DNA of 64,000 nucleotides, from NCBI GenBank assembly GCA_003996215.1, contig QJPP01002912.1:636792-700791 (forward strand). The letters run 5' to 3'. Positions 46,684 to 56,466 of this stretch are shown one piece after another (position 1 is the stretch's first letter; each line of letters starts with the position of its first letter). This DNA comes from Jaltomata sinuosa (Eukaryota; Streptophyta; Magnoliopsida; Solanales; Solanaceae). Position numbers and translations under genes: made by a program. The notes under the pieces were generated by a model. The model had not been told where the DNA came from. It made no database searches and saw only the letters and a program-made list of their open reading frames with translations.

Positions 46684-47320
46684 CTGCAAAATTAATGAAA
46701 AAGGGATTGACTTAGAACTCTAAAGTGTCAAGGGAATCAAGTCCTGGAGAGAAGGACAATGCCTTGGCCTGCCTGGGATACTACTGCCTGCGACCTCCGC
46801 TATAATGGGTTGTATCTTGCTACAGAGATGCCGCTATATCATGAATTTATCCGCTATAGCAAGGTCACTATAGCGAGACAAGGCCTCTATAGTTGTCGTC
46901 ATCATTCTAAAAAAATCCAAGAGGAGCAACAATGACACCTCTCGATAAAATTCCCATATTTGACATTTTGACTTCATATCAGTGTCCACAAAGTATCCTA
47001 ATACTAGTTTCTACAAAAAATTAGGCATTATAACTCCTAAAACCTACCCGAATCATCATTTCCAAAACAAGAATGACCCTTCACATTCCCTACAGTTTTG
47101 AGCCCATTTTGGCGATGAAACCCGTAATTCTTACGCCCAGAACGCTATAGAACCATTGGAAATGTAAGGGAAATAACATGCTTCAAATATTTGGCCAATC
47201 AAACCCCAAAATTGAAATTTCAGAACAAACCCCCCAACCTATTCTATTTGTCAATTTCCAGCATATAACAAGCAAAATTCGTGTGATGAAGTAAAGAGTG
47301 TAAAGTTTAATGATAATTAC
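46684..47320 (-). other. Probable leader intron of ORF2, element C
   Basis: On the - strand the donor AATAAG|GTAATTATC has its GT at 47320-47319 and the acceptor TTAATTTTGCAG ends at 46684. The cluster at 46790-46905 lies inside, and the one at 47430-47480 lies upstream of the leader exon. In copy D the same acceptor has changed to TTTTGCAC. Confidence 0.6.
46785..46905 (-). repeat. Palindrome cluster 1 of element C (CCGCTATAGCGG)
   Basis: Copies CTCCGCTATAATGGG, GCCGCTATATCATG, TCCGCTATAGCAAGG, TCACTATAGCGAG and GCCTCTATAGTTG between 46795 and 46895, all degenerate forms of the 12-base palindrome. Confidence 0.85.
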
Positions 47321-47424
47321 CTTATTTCTGACAATGGGAGCAAAGTGATCAGGGGTGGGAAATGAGTTTTTCGAGTGAAAGAAAGAGAAATGGGCGAGGA
47401 ACCCATTTCTCACCCTTTAAACTA

Positions 47425-47485
47425 TTGGCATCCGCTGTAGCGGCCACCTCCCACTATAGCAGAAATATTCTTGCTATAGCAAGAT
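47425..47485 (-). repeat. Palindrome cluster 2 of element C
   Basis: CATCCGCTGTAGCGGCC, CCACTATAGCAG and TTGCTATAGCAAG between 47429 and 47486. It lies about 110 bases upstream (on the - strand) of the ORF2 leader donor. Confidence 0.85.
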
Positions 47486-47820
47486 CCAGAACCGTGGAGT
47501 AGGAAAAATTATTTTTCTATTTTGATAAAAATCTCCTCGACTCAGCATATTGATGAGGCCCCAGATTTCTTAAGCGCTCGGGGAAGGGTTGCTCTAATTA
47601 GTCTCGTGTGACTCGAATGAGGGAAACCTTGACAGAGCAGAGTAGTAATAATTTTGGCTTGAGTTTTTGGTACACCAAGGAAAATGAAAGTTTGGTGGTT
47701 AGTGTAAGGCTATAATTACATTGTCATGATAAGGGTGTTAAGGTTCAAAAATCTGTCTCATTCCTTTTCTTCTGTAATAGTGATCATTCGAGGATGAACG
47801 ATAGGTAAATAGGTATTTGT

Positions 47821-50239
47821 TGTTATGACCTATTCAGTCGTTATTAAAATATATCTCATTCTGGGTTATGGAAACTTTGAAATACTCTCTTGAATTAATA
47901 CGGGGTGACACGATGGAAAATTTCAAAATTTTAAACTTAGAGTCGGACTGACATTGTCCTGCTAAAGTGGGAATTTCTTTCTATAGCGCCATCACTGTAG
48001 CGACCGACAGGTCGCTATAGCAGGATGACCGGACCATTAACCCAGAATGGGTTTTATAATTTTGTTTCCTCCTCTTTAGTTGTAAAAAGAATAAGGCTTT
48101 CTCTAAAAACTCTCCTAGGGTGCCTCATGGCTTGGGAGCAATGGAGAAGAGGGATTTTTGCTCGAACGGGATAAAACCCATGGATTATATACTGACTTCT
48201 CGCCAGGATTTGCCTTCATGGAACTAAAGTTTGCATTCTAACTTTTGTAGAAGCTGTTTGTATTTCAGGTAGGCTAGGTTTAATTGAGTAGTTTAGACCT
48301 AGGTTGAAATAACATGACATGATATAGATTGACAAGAGATTATTCTTAGGCTCTCAGGCACGGTGTTTGGATGGATAAAGCATATGAAACCTTATTGGTT
48401 GGGGTAATAATTTACTGTTATGAGTGAGGTTGACCTTATACTTGGTGTGTTTATGTTTGCACTATTATTGTTAAACCTCGGATAATTGGATAACGGGTGG
48501 GTTCTTAATCCTCGGATAATTGTTTTACGGCTTAGTTCTTGAAATGGGTAATGACTAAATATAAGGGTGCTAGGTAATAGCAAAATCCCTGACGTAGTAT
48601 AATGAATAGGGATGGTGCTAGTAAGGAGGTCTTGTGTATGTTGATGTAAGAGTTAGACTTCATGTGGATGATGTTGCACTCCTAAATAACTCTAGAAAAT
48701 AAGGTATATGAATTAATGTGCCTAATCAAATAAGTCGGGGGTTAGTCTTTGGACAGTTTATCAAAGCTAGAACAATGAATCATATATGTTTGTGTAAGTG
48801 ATGGTTATAGTAACCCAATTTGTATTATGTGTGCATAATAACTATTTCATTAGTATTGCTTGTACAATGCATGTTCAGGAAAAAGGAAATGATTGTTAAA
48901 TGATATTCTAAGTGTTAATCACATGCAATGAGTCTGTTTGAAAGCTTGTTGGTTGTACAAGTGTTGTATGCTATCGTTGTGGTTGTGATTGTTATAACAT
49001 GTATTCTTCATTGATTGGCTTGGGTACCACATCTGGTACAGGTTCTATTATTCATTGGTTGGCTCGGGTACTACACTGGTACAGTATATAGACAAGAGCT
49101 CATCCCCTGCATGTCATGATTAGTGGGAAACCATAAGACCCGTAGCATGTGTGTACATGATTACTTATTATTTATATGTGTTGGTTCCTTGAGTGAACTG
49201 GGCTTATCTATTTGTTGATTTACATATGTGTTGGTCCCTTGACAGGACCGAGATTCAATGTTACATGACATACATGTGGTCTTTGAGTGGCTAGGTTAGT
49301 GTGTTTAAGTGTTAAGGTAGTTTTTTTATGTAAACTAGGGTTTCATGTTAAGTGCCATAGAAGATGTCCTAGGGATCCTTGGGTGGTATGGTTTACTTGC
49401 TAGAAGACATAGATATATATGGTCTGTTTACTTGTGAAATTGGACCTAATTTATATGGTTGTTGAATTAGGGTTGTTGACTTAGAGTCTTGAGTGAGAGT
49501 GACAGGCCGTCTGACAGAGATGTATGGGCTAGTTGGTAACAGGGCTAACAATGGTGAGGTCTCTCTCTTGATTGTCAAGATGGGTAGGTTTGGAGAGTCT
49601 AAGGTTCTTAGGGTTTCAAGGTGTGATCGGTTTAGGAGACTAGGGTGTGTTCTATAATGCCTAAGTTGGAAGAAGGATAAGGTGAGGAAGCTGGGGATGA
49701 GTGCATAGGACTCACAGGTATCATGTTTGGGTAGTACGAGTTGTTGGTAAAAGACCCCTGACCGTATAACTCTCCAGTTGTATGCGTTCTTTCTGGATAT
49801 TTACATGATATTATGTGGTGGATTCGGGTAACCCAATGATGCCTATCAGTACGTGTTGTTTGTACTGATTTTACTCTTACTATACCTTTTTGGGTATAAT
49901 CTAGTTGCAGGATCAGTTAATGTTTCTCAGGTGATGAGGATGGCAATCTACAGCAGGTTATACTCATCTCTTCCTATGGTGGGAGTTGTGTCTTATTTCT
50001 TTTCCATTTCTCTTAGTAGCTTTTATACCTATTTAGACTAGTTCCTAGGGGGGGTTCCTGTTATATTTTAAAATGGGTTTCATTGTATTCAAAGATCTGA
50101 GACTATTTTTATTTTCATAAAAGACAATTTTATGTTTTCTTATTGAATTCTGCATACCTGCTTTAATCAAGTGGTAAGGGTTCTCCTACCTAGGTAATTT
50201 AGAGTAGGTTTACGCACAATCTGGTAGTGGGTTGTGACA
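47821..50239 (+). repeat. 3' LTR of element C, complete
   Basis: About 2.42 kb, TGTTATGACC to GTTGTGACA. Bases 47955-48030 carry CCATCACTGTAGCGACC and GTCGCTATAGCAGG motifs. The LTR contains a degenerate repeat of the phrase GGTTGGCTCGGGTACCAC-type (near 49010-49075). Its right edge meets the target duplication. Confidence 0.9.
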
Positions 50240-50406
50240 CCAGTTGAAACACAATCTGAGGGAAGGGAACACACTGGCTGAATTTTTTGATAATATGTCT
50301 GTTAATTTTGTAGGTACTTATTTTGGGGAAAACTTTCAAGATATTCCTATTGCAGCAAATAAGATTCTGAACATGGATAAGATGAGCATATGTCACTTAA
50401 GGCTTA
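50240..50406 (+). pseudogene. LINE-type RNase H domain, C-terminal part
   Basis: Continuation of 42110-42460 beyond element C. LKHNLREGNTLAEFFDNMSV gives the His and the GN-x-x-A(D/E) motif of RNase H, then NFVGTYFGENFQDIPIAANK and ILNMDKMSICHLRLT before a stop at 50404-50406. Reading through the duplicated target restores the same frame, which confirms the insertion model. Confidence 0.82.
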
Positions 50407-51195
50407 CTTAACTAAACAACATATAATTTTTGTTCTAGTTCTTCTATCACATAGCATGCACTAAATTGAACTAGAATAAGATACATATACTCTAATGTAA
50501 TACCTGAAATGAGTTAATATAGTCTATTCACTATGCCACCTGGTGAGATTTTAAGGTGTACAATGGATATAGACTAAGTGATAGGCATTAGGCAATGTAT
50601 TTTTCTACTGTTTTCAGGTGCAACGGGTGATTCCTTTTGATTTTCTAGTTTAGGGATGCTTGGTTGCTTCTTGTTCACTGGTCTTTTACCCTAAAATTCT
50701 CCCCATGATGTGTGGTATTAATCTCCTCGAGGTTCATCCTACCAAAGCAGAATTATAGGAAAAGGTTAGTGAGTAATGAGTGATCTCACATCCACAAAAC
50801 AACAACAATAAACTAATTAATCTTTACACTGGCACTAGAACCTAGAGGTTATCCTTTTATGTGTGGTATTAGCTTCTTTGAAGCTCATTCTATCAAAGAT
50901 AATCAATAGGCAAAAGGTACAAAGTTTTGACCTACTAGCTTAATGGAGGAAGATTAAAAAGTGTGGTTAATGCAAATTACTAGATAGATCTAAGACTCAC
51001 TACAACAAATCACACTAACAACAAAGATCTACAGTTGCAACAGTCCGAGAATCGAAAATGAACATGAACAAGAATGAACGAATTGGAGGAGTACATCCCA
51101 AAAAATGGCAAATTAAGCTCATTTTAGGCTTCCCCGTCACAACAACGAATCAACTTTGGTGATGGAGGTATTAGAAGGTTCAATTTTTCTAGCCA
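50407..51195. other. Noncoding, possibly LINE 3' region or host flank
   Basis: No gene seen. A partial duplication places ATGTGTGGTATTA followed by CTC-TTGAGGTTCAT-like sequence at 50709 and again at 50859, about 150 bp apart. No poly(A) tail marks the end of the LINE. Confidence 0.45.
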
Positions 51196-51294
51196 TGAAA
51201 TTCACATACCTATTTTAATCGGGTGGTAAGAGTTCTCCTACCTAGGTATTTTAGAGTAGGTACCCGTACGATTCGATAGTGGGTCGTGACAATT

Positions 51295-51306
51295 TGATAT
51301 CAAAAC
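51295..51306 (+). other. tRNA-Met type primer binding site, element D
   Basis: TGATATCAAAAC, a degenerate form of TGGTATCAGAGC, four bases after the LTR end GTGACA at 51291. It fixes + orientation for the C/D family. Confidence 0.75.
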
Positions 51307-52195
51307 CTAGGTTACCGATCTCCCCGTACAAGAGCAAATATGGAATAGAGTCCTGCATATTGGTAAGTTGACATCCACATCTAATCTTCGGGAAGCTACA
51401 AAGCATTCTAGGAAATTGTTCCATTTCTTTCCTCCTTTCACGCGGTCTGTTTCTTGGTTGTATGGGTTGAGTCCAATTGGTATCTCTTGATTTTAACTGG
51501 TATCTTAACGAGGTAAATAAGTGTTGTTGACCTCAGCTAAAATGACACAAGCAAGGGAAGTTAGAATCGGGAAGGTTCTTATTAGTATCTGGCCACTGAG
51601 ACTGCGTAAAGGCATGGATAATCGGCTAACGATTATTCATGAGGTGAGAAAAGGATAACTAAAAAGGACTTGTTTAGTGGTGAAACTTGACATTGGTAAT
51701 TATGTGTATTGAATTGCTTGAATGACTGCGAATGTGTGATTGTTTGAACTACTATGGAATTCATGGTTGCTGAAAAGTTATAACTTGGTTATGTGTTGTT
51801 GGTTAAAGCAACTAATTGTCATTTGGTTTAATTGAAAATTATCTGTTATTTGTTATGCCCCAGACTTATCATTGATAAAAATGGTAAGGGGATAAAAGAC
51901 TGGCTTACGACTTTGGGGAAACTCCAATTTTAGGACAGTCAAGATTTGGTTGAAAATCATGGGAAAAAAAGGTTATTGTTGTATAATAGCAGGAAATTGT
52001 TGTTATGAAGAGTTGCTTGTTGTGATTCATAACTGTGTTGAGTAAAATAATGCTAAGTTCTTATTTATGCATTGCTGGATTCAGTCTTGGGATTATGTTA
52101 AAGGTCATAATGCAATTTCGGGTGTTAATATTGATGTCAGGGATATGGGAAATGAGGGAACTTTGCAAAAATTGACAATTTCTGGGTTGTTTCCA
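51307..52195 (+). other. Leader and untranslated interior of element D
   Basis: No gag frame is recognisable. Part (51470-51530) matches C at 44640-44700, and from 51860 on matches C from 44722. Confidence 0.5.
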
Positions 52196-52204
52196 TTGGG
52201 GCCA

Positions 52205-52305
52205 CCATAGAGGTACTGACCCGCTATGGGGATCCTGCTATAGTGGGAATTTTTCTGTTATAGCGGCATCGCAGTAGCAATGCGTAGGCCACTATAGTGG
52301 AAGGG
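52205..52305 (-). repeat. Palindrome cluster 3' of ORF2, element D
   Basis: Degenerate CCGCTATAGCGG copies: CCCGCTATGGGG, CTGCTATAGTGGG, TGTTATAGCGGC, CATCGCAGTAGC, CCACTATAGTGG (52289-52300, itself palindromic). Confidence 0.8.
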
Positions 52306-52699
52306 GTGGGACAGAATCCCTGCCCTATTTTCCCTGTTTTGCTTTTCATTCCCAGGTATTTTAAATCATCATTTTGAGTTGTGAGCTACTGCGTGAAACA
52401 TGAAAATCACTTATAGAAAAATATAGCATGCATTCAATAATAACATTGTTAAAACTAGAATCAACGTGCATTAAAATAAAAGGGAATGTAAGGGGAGAAA
52501 CATTGTCTAGTACACGTCAAAATAGGGCAAACCCAAAAATAGTAATAATGTATAAGAGGGGGGAGAAGGGATGATATGCAACAAGGACCCTAGCCAGATT
52601 CCTTATCACCATCAGGGCCGCTGGGGAAGGGTCATCTACCTTTGTATCACTCAGAAAGGGAAATTCCCGCATATCCTCTGGCTCAAACTGGGGAAGCTT

Positions 52700-53805
52700 C
52701 TAGTCAAATATGGTGCAGCTAAACATGAATTTCACGGTCTTCCACAGTCGTGCAAGCATATGGTCCCGGGAATTCCTCTTCCTCTTCTCCTCATCGAGCT
52801 TTCTATGGACCACTACATAGTCTTGGGTAGGGGATGATGGGGATGCAGAATCGAGAGGGGCGTGCTCCATATATCTCTTAATTGTGGCCAATTTTGCCTC
52901 TAGAAGACCACTAGTGATTCGGGCCTTAGACTGGGAGGGAGGGGCAGGATCATCATAATCATCATTAGTTCCCTCTGCAGCTCGACTTCTCTCTGTCTTA
53001 TCCACCTTTCTCTTCTTCTTTCCCTTTGAAGTGATCACCTTTACCCAAAGGGGGTGGAATTCCAGGTCTATCTCCACCTCCCTGTCAGTCTCTTCCTTGG
53101 GCACCTCAGCTCGCATACATAGTGCAGACACCAGACTGGGAAGGTAGGGACCTTTCCTGCTTCCCCAATAGAAGTCCTTTCACTCAGATACAATATGTTC
53201 CCCCACATTCAGTTGTACACCCTGCATGGCACAGGCCACTGCCAAAGCCTGAGGGTAGGTCATGTCGGTAAGGTTGCTCAATGGATGAATCCTCTTGGAC
53301 ACCAGGTTCAGCCACCTCCTAGCATCAGCTGAGAAATTTGTGCTCGTGATGCCCTTATTAGTAGGCTAATAGACCTGGTCCCTGAACTCCTCCTCAACTA
53401 GAGTGTCCCACATCTATTTCATGTACATCTCTTGAACCTTGGCTTCATACTCAAATTTTGAAGTGTGAGGCACTCCTAGCACCTCATTGATGATCTAAAT
53501 ATCCACGAGGACATCCATTCCTCGGATGAGGATGGTGGGGTTGGGATCATCCCAAAGCATGGTAGAGAGTATGGCATAGAACTCCTTTACCCATCCCGAG
53601 ACCTCGGAAGGGAAACCCTCCACCAGTGGACCCAGCCAAACTCCTGGAGCCGGTTGTAGAATTCACTTGCTTTTTCAGCCATGCCTCTCATGTTGAAAGC
53701 CCTCTAATAACAGAACCCAGTCCTCTGGTAGTCATGAAATCTCTCCAGACTAGCACCATCAGGGAACCTCTCGTAAGATGGACTGTGTTCTTGGTTTGCA
53801 TCCAT
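52700..53805 (-). pseudogene. ORF2 of element D, antisense to the LTRs
   Basis: Start MDANQEHSPSYERFPD at 53805; RAFNMRGMAEKASEFYNRLQ near 53660-53720; degraded middle; then an open piece 53131-52700 with VKVITSKGKKKRKVDKTERS (nuclear import-like run), DDYDDPAPPSQSKARITSGL, KRYMEHAPLDSASPSSPTQD and a C-terminal HRKLDEEKRKRNSRDHMLAR. Homologous to C's ORF2. The leader acceptor has become GCAC. Confidence 0.75.
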
Positions 53806-53924
53806 TGGGTTGTTAAATGTGCAAAATTAATGAAAAAGTGATTGAGTTAGAACTCATAAAGTGTCAAGGGAATCAATTCTTGGAGAGAAGCCTAATGCCT
53901 TGGCCTGCCTGGGAGACTACTGCC

Positions 53925-54030
53925 AGCGGCCTCCCACTATAGCGGGTTGTATCCTGCTACAGAGATGCTGCTATAGCGATAAATTAGCCGCTATAACAAG
54001 GTCACTATAGCGAGACAAGGCCGCTATAGC
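53925..54030 (-). repeat. Palindrome cluster 1 of element D
   Basis: CCCACTATAGCGGG, GCTGCTATAGCGAT, GCCGCTATAACAAGG, TCACTATAGCGAG and GGCCGCTATAGCTGCC, inside the inferred ORF2 leader intron (donor at 54457). Confidence 0.85.
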
Positions 54031-54564
54031 TGCCTTCATCATTCAAAAAAACCCAAGAGCAACAACTATGACACCTCCTGATAAAATTCCCATCTTTGAC
54101 ATTTTGACTTTATATTAGTGTTCCCAAAGTACCCTAACACTAGTTTCTACAAAACATTGGGCGTTATAACTCCTACAACCTGCCCAAATCATCATTTCCA
54201 AAACAAGAATGACCTTTCACATTCCCTACACTTTTAAGCCCATTTTGGCCATGAAACCCGTAATTCTTATGCCCAGAATGCTATAGAACCACTGGAAATG
54301 TAAGGGAAGCAACCATGCTTCAAATATTTGGCCACTCAAACCCTAAATTTGAAATTTCAAAACAAACCCACCAACCTATTCTATTTGTCAATTTCAAGCA
54401 TAGAACAAGCAAAATTCGTGCAATAAAGTAAAGATAGTAAAGTTTAGTGATAATTACCTTATTTTTGGCAATGGGAGCAAAGTGATCAGGGGAGGGAAAT
54501 GAGTTTTTCGAGTGAAAGAAAGAGAAATGGGCGATGAACACATTTCACACCCCTTTAAACTATT

Positions 54565-54625
54565 GGCATCCGCTATAGCGGCCACCTCCCACTATAGCAA
54601 AAATATTCCTGCTATAGCAAGATCC
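54565..54625 (-). repeat. Palindrome cluster 2 of element D
   Basis: Contains the perfect 12-base palindrome CCGCTATAGCGG at 54570-54581, then CCACTATAGCAA and CTGCTATAGCAAG. Confidence 0.9.
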
Positions 54626-54956
54626 AGAATCATGGAGTGGACAAAATTATTTTTCTGTTTTATTTAAAATCTCCCTGACTCAGCATATTGATGAGGCCCC
54701 TGATTTCTTGGGTCTTAAGAAAGGGTTGCTCTAATTAGTCTCGTATGACTCGAATGAGGAAAACCTTGACAGAGCGGAGTAGTAATAATTTTGGCTTGAG
54801 TTTTTGGTACACCAAGGAAAATGAAATTTTGGTGGTTCGCGTAAGGATGTAAATACATTGTCATGATAAAGGTGTTAAGGTTCAAGATTTGGCTCATTCC
54901 TTTTCTTCCATAATAGTGATCATTCATGGATGAATGATAGGTAAATAAGTATCTGT

Positions 54957-56466
54957 TGTTATGACCTGTCCAGTCGTTATTAAAAGATACCTCATTATGG
55001 GTTATGGAAACTTTGAAATGCGCTCTTGAATTAATATGGGGTGACACGATGGAAAATTTCAAAATTTGAAACTTAGAGTCGGGCTGACATCATCCTCCTA
55101 TAGCGGGAATTTCTTGCTATAACGCCACCGCAGTAGTGACTGAAAGGTCTCTATAGAGGGATGATAGGACCATTAAGACATAACATGTTTTATAATTTTG
55201 TTTGCTCCTCTTCAGTTTCAAAAAGAATGAGGCTTGCTCTAAAACCTCTCCTAGGGTGTCTCATGTCCTGGGAGCAATAGAGAGGAGGGATTTCCGCTCG
55301 AATAGGGTAAAACCCATGGATTTTATGCTGATTTTTTGCCAGGATTTGCCTTCATGGAACTAAAGTTTGCATTCAGACTTTTTAGTAGCTGTTTGGCATC
55401 CAGGTAGGCTAGGTTTAACTGAGTAGTTTAGACCTAGGTTGAAATAGCCTGACATGATGTAGATTGACAGGAGATTATTTTCTTAGGCCCTCGGGCACAG
55501 TGTTTTGATGGATAAATCATATGAAACCTTGTTGGTTGGGGTGGGAATTTACTGTTATGAGTGACGTTAACCTTATACATGGTTTGTTTATATTTACACT
55601 ATTATTGTTAATCCTCAGAAAATTAGATTAAGGGTGGGTTCTTAATCCTTGGATAATTGTATTACGATTGGTTCTTTAAATGGGTAATGACTAAATATAA
55701 TGGTGCTAGGTAATAGCAAAAACCCCGGTGTAGTCTAATGAAGGTGGATGGTGTTAGTAAAGTGGTCTTGTGTATGTTGATGTAAGAGTTAGACTTCATG
55801 TGGATGAAGGTGCACTCCTAAATGACTCTAGAATTTAAGGTATATGAATTAATGTGCTTAATCGAATAAGTCGGGGTTAGTCTTTGGACAAGCCATCAAA
55901 GCTAGAACAACAAATCATATATGTTTGTGTATGTGATGGTTATTGTAACCCAATGTGTATTATGAGTGCATAATAACTATTTTATTAGTATTTCTTGTAT
56001 AATGCGTGTTCAGGAAAAAGGAAATGATTGTTAAATAATATTCTAAGTGTTAATCACATGCAATGAGTTTGTTTGAAAGCTTGTTGGTTGTATAAGTGTT
56101 GTATGCTATCATTGTGGTTGTGATTGTTGTGATATCTATTCATCATTGGTTGGCTCGGGTACCACGCTTGGTACAAGTTATATTATTCATTGGTTGTCTC
56201 AGGTACCACACCTAGTATAATATCTATGATTCATTGGTTGGTTCGGGTACTACACCGGTACAGTATATGGACAAGAGCTCTTCCCCTGCAGTTCATGACT
56301 AGTGGGAAACCATAAGCCCCATAGCATGTGTGTACATGATTACTTATTATTTATATGTGTTGGTTCCTTGCGTGAATCAGGCTTATATGTTTGTTGATTT
56401 TCATATGTGTTGTTCCATTGAGAGGATCAAGATTCATTGTAACTTGACATACATGTTGGTCCTTGA
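54957..56466 (+). repeat. 3' LTR of element D, interrupted
   Basis: Matches the C LTR from TGTTATGACC for about 1.5 kb, then stops at TTGGTCCTTGA where element F begins. The U3 motif cluster is at 55090-55160 (CTCCTATAGCGGG, GCTATAACGCC). Confidence 0.9.

Larger units (their letters stand above)
42461..50239 (+). mobile_element. LTR retrotransposon C, no gag/pol seen, antisense ORF2
   Basis: LTRs at 42461-44634 (3' end deleted) and 47821-50239; target duplication CTAGT (42456-42460) / CCAGT (50240-50244), one substitution apart. LTRs start TGTTATGACC/TGTAATGATG and end GTGACA, gypsy-like. The primer site of C is deleted, but the sister copy D has a tRNA-Met type site, and the 3' end has ATTCGAGGATGAACG before the LTR, both pointing to + orientation. 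The only gene seen inside is ORF2 on the - strand. Confidence 0.85.
51196..56466 (+). mobile_element. LTR retrotransposon D, second copy of the C family
   Basis: Only about the last 95 bases of the 5' LTR remain (51196-51291), then a primer site, leader, antisense ORF2 (52700-53805) and a 3' LTR from 54957 that is interrupted at 56466 by element F. The interior matches C over 51860-54956 and keeps leader sequence lost from C. Confidence 0.85.

Noticed and set aside
54715..55062. 115-codon - strand open stretch
   Set aside because: Spans the internal/LTR edge of element D, which no real gene of the element should do; no domain.
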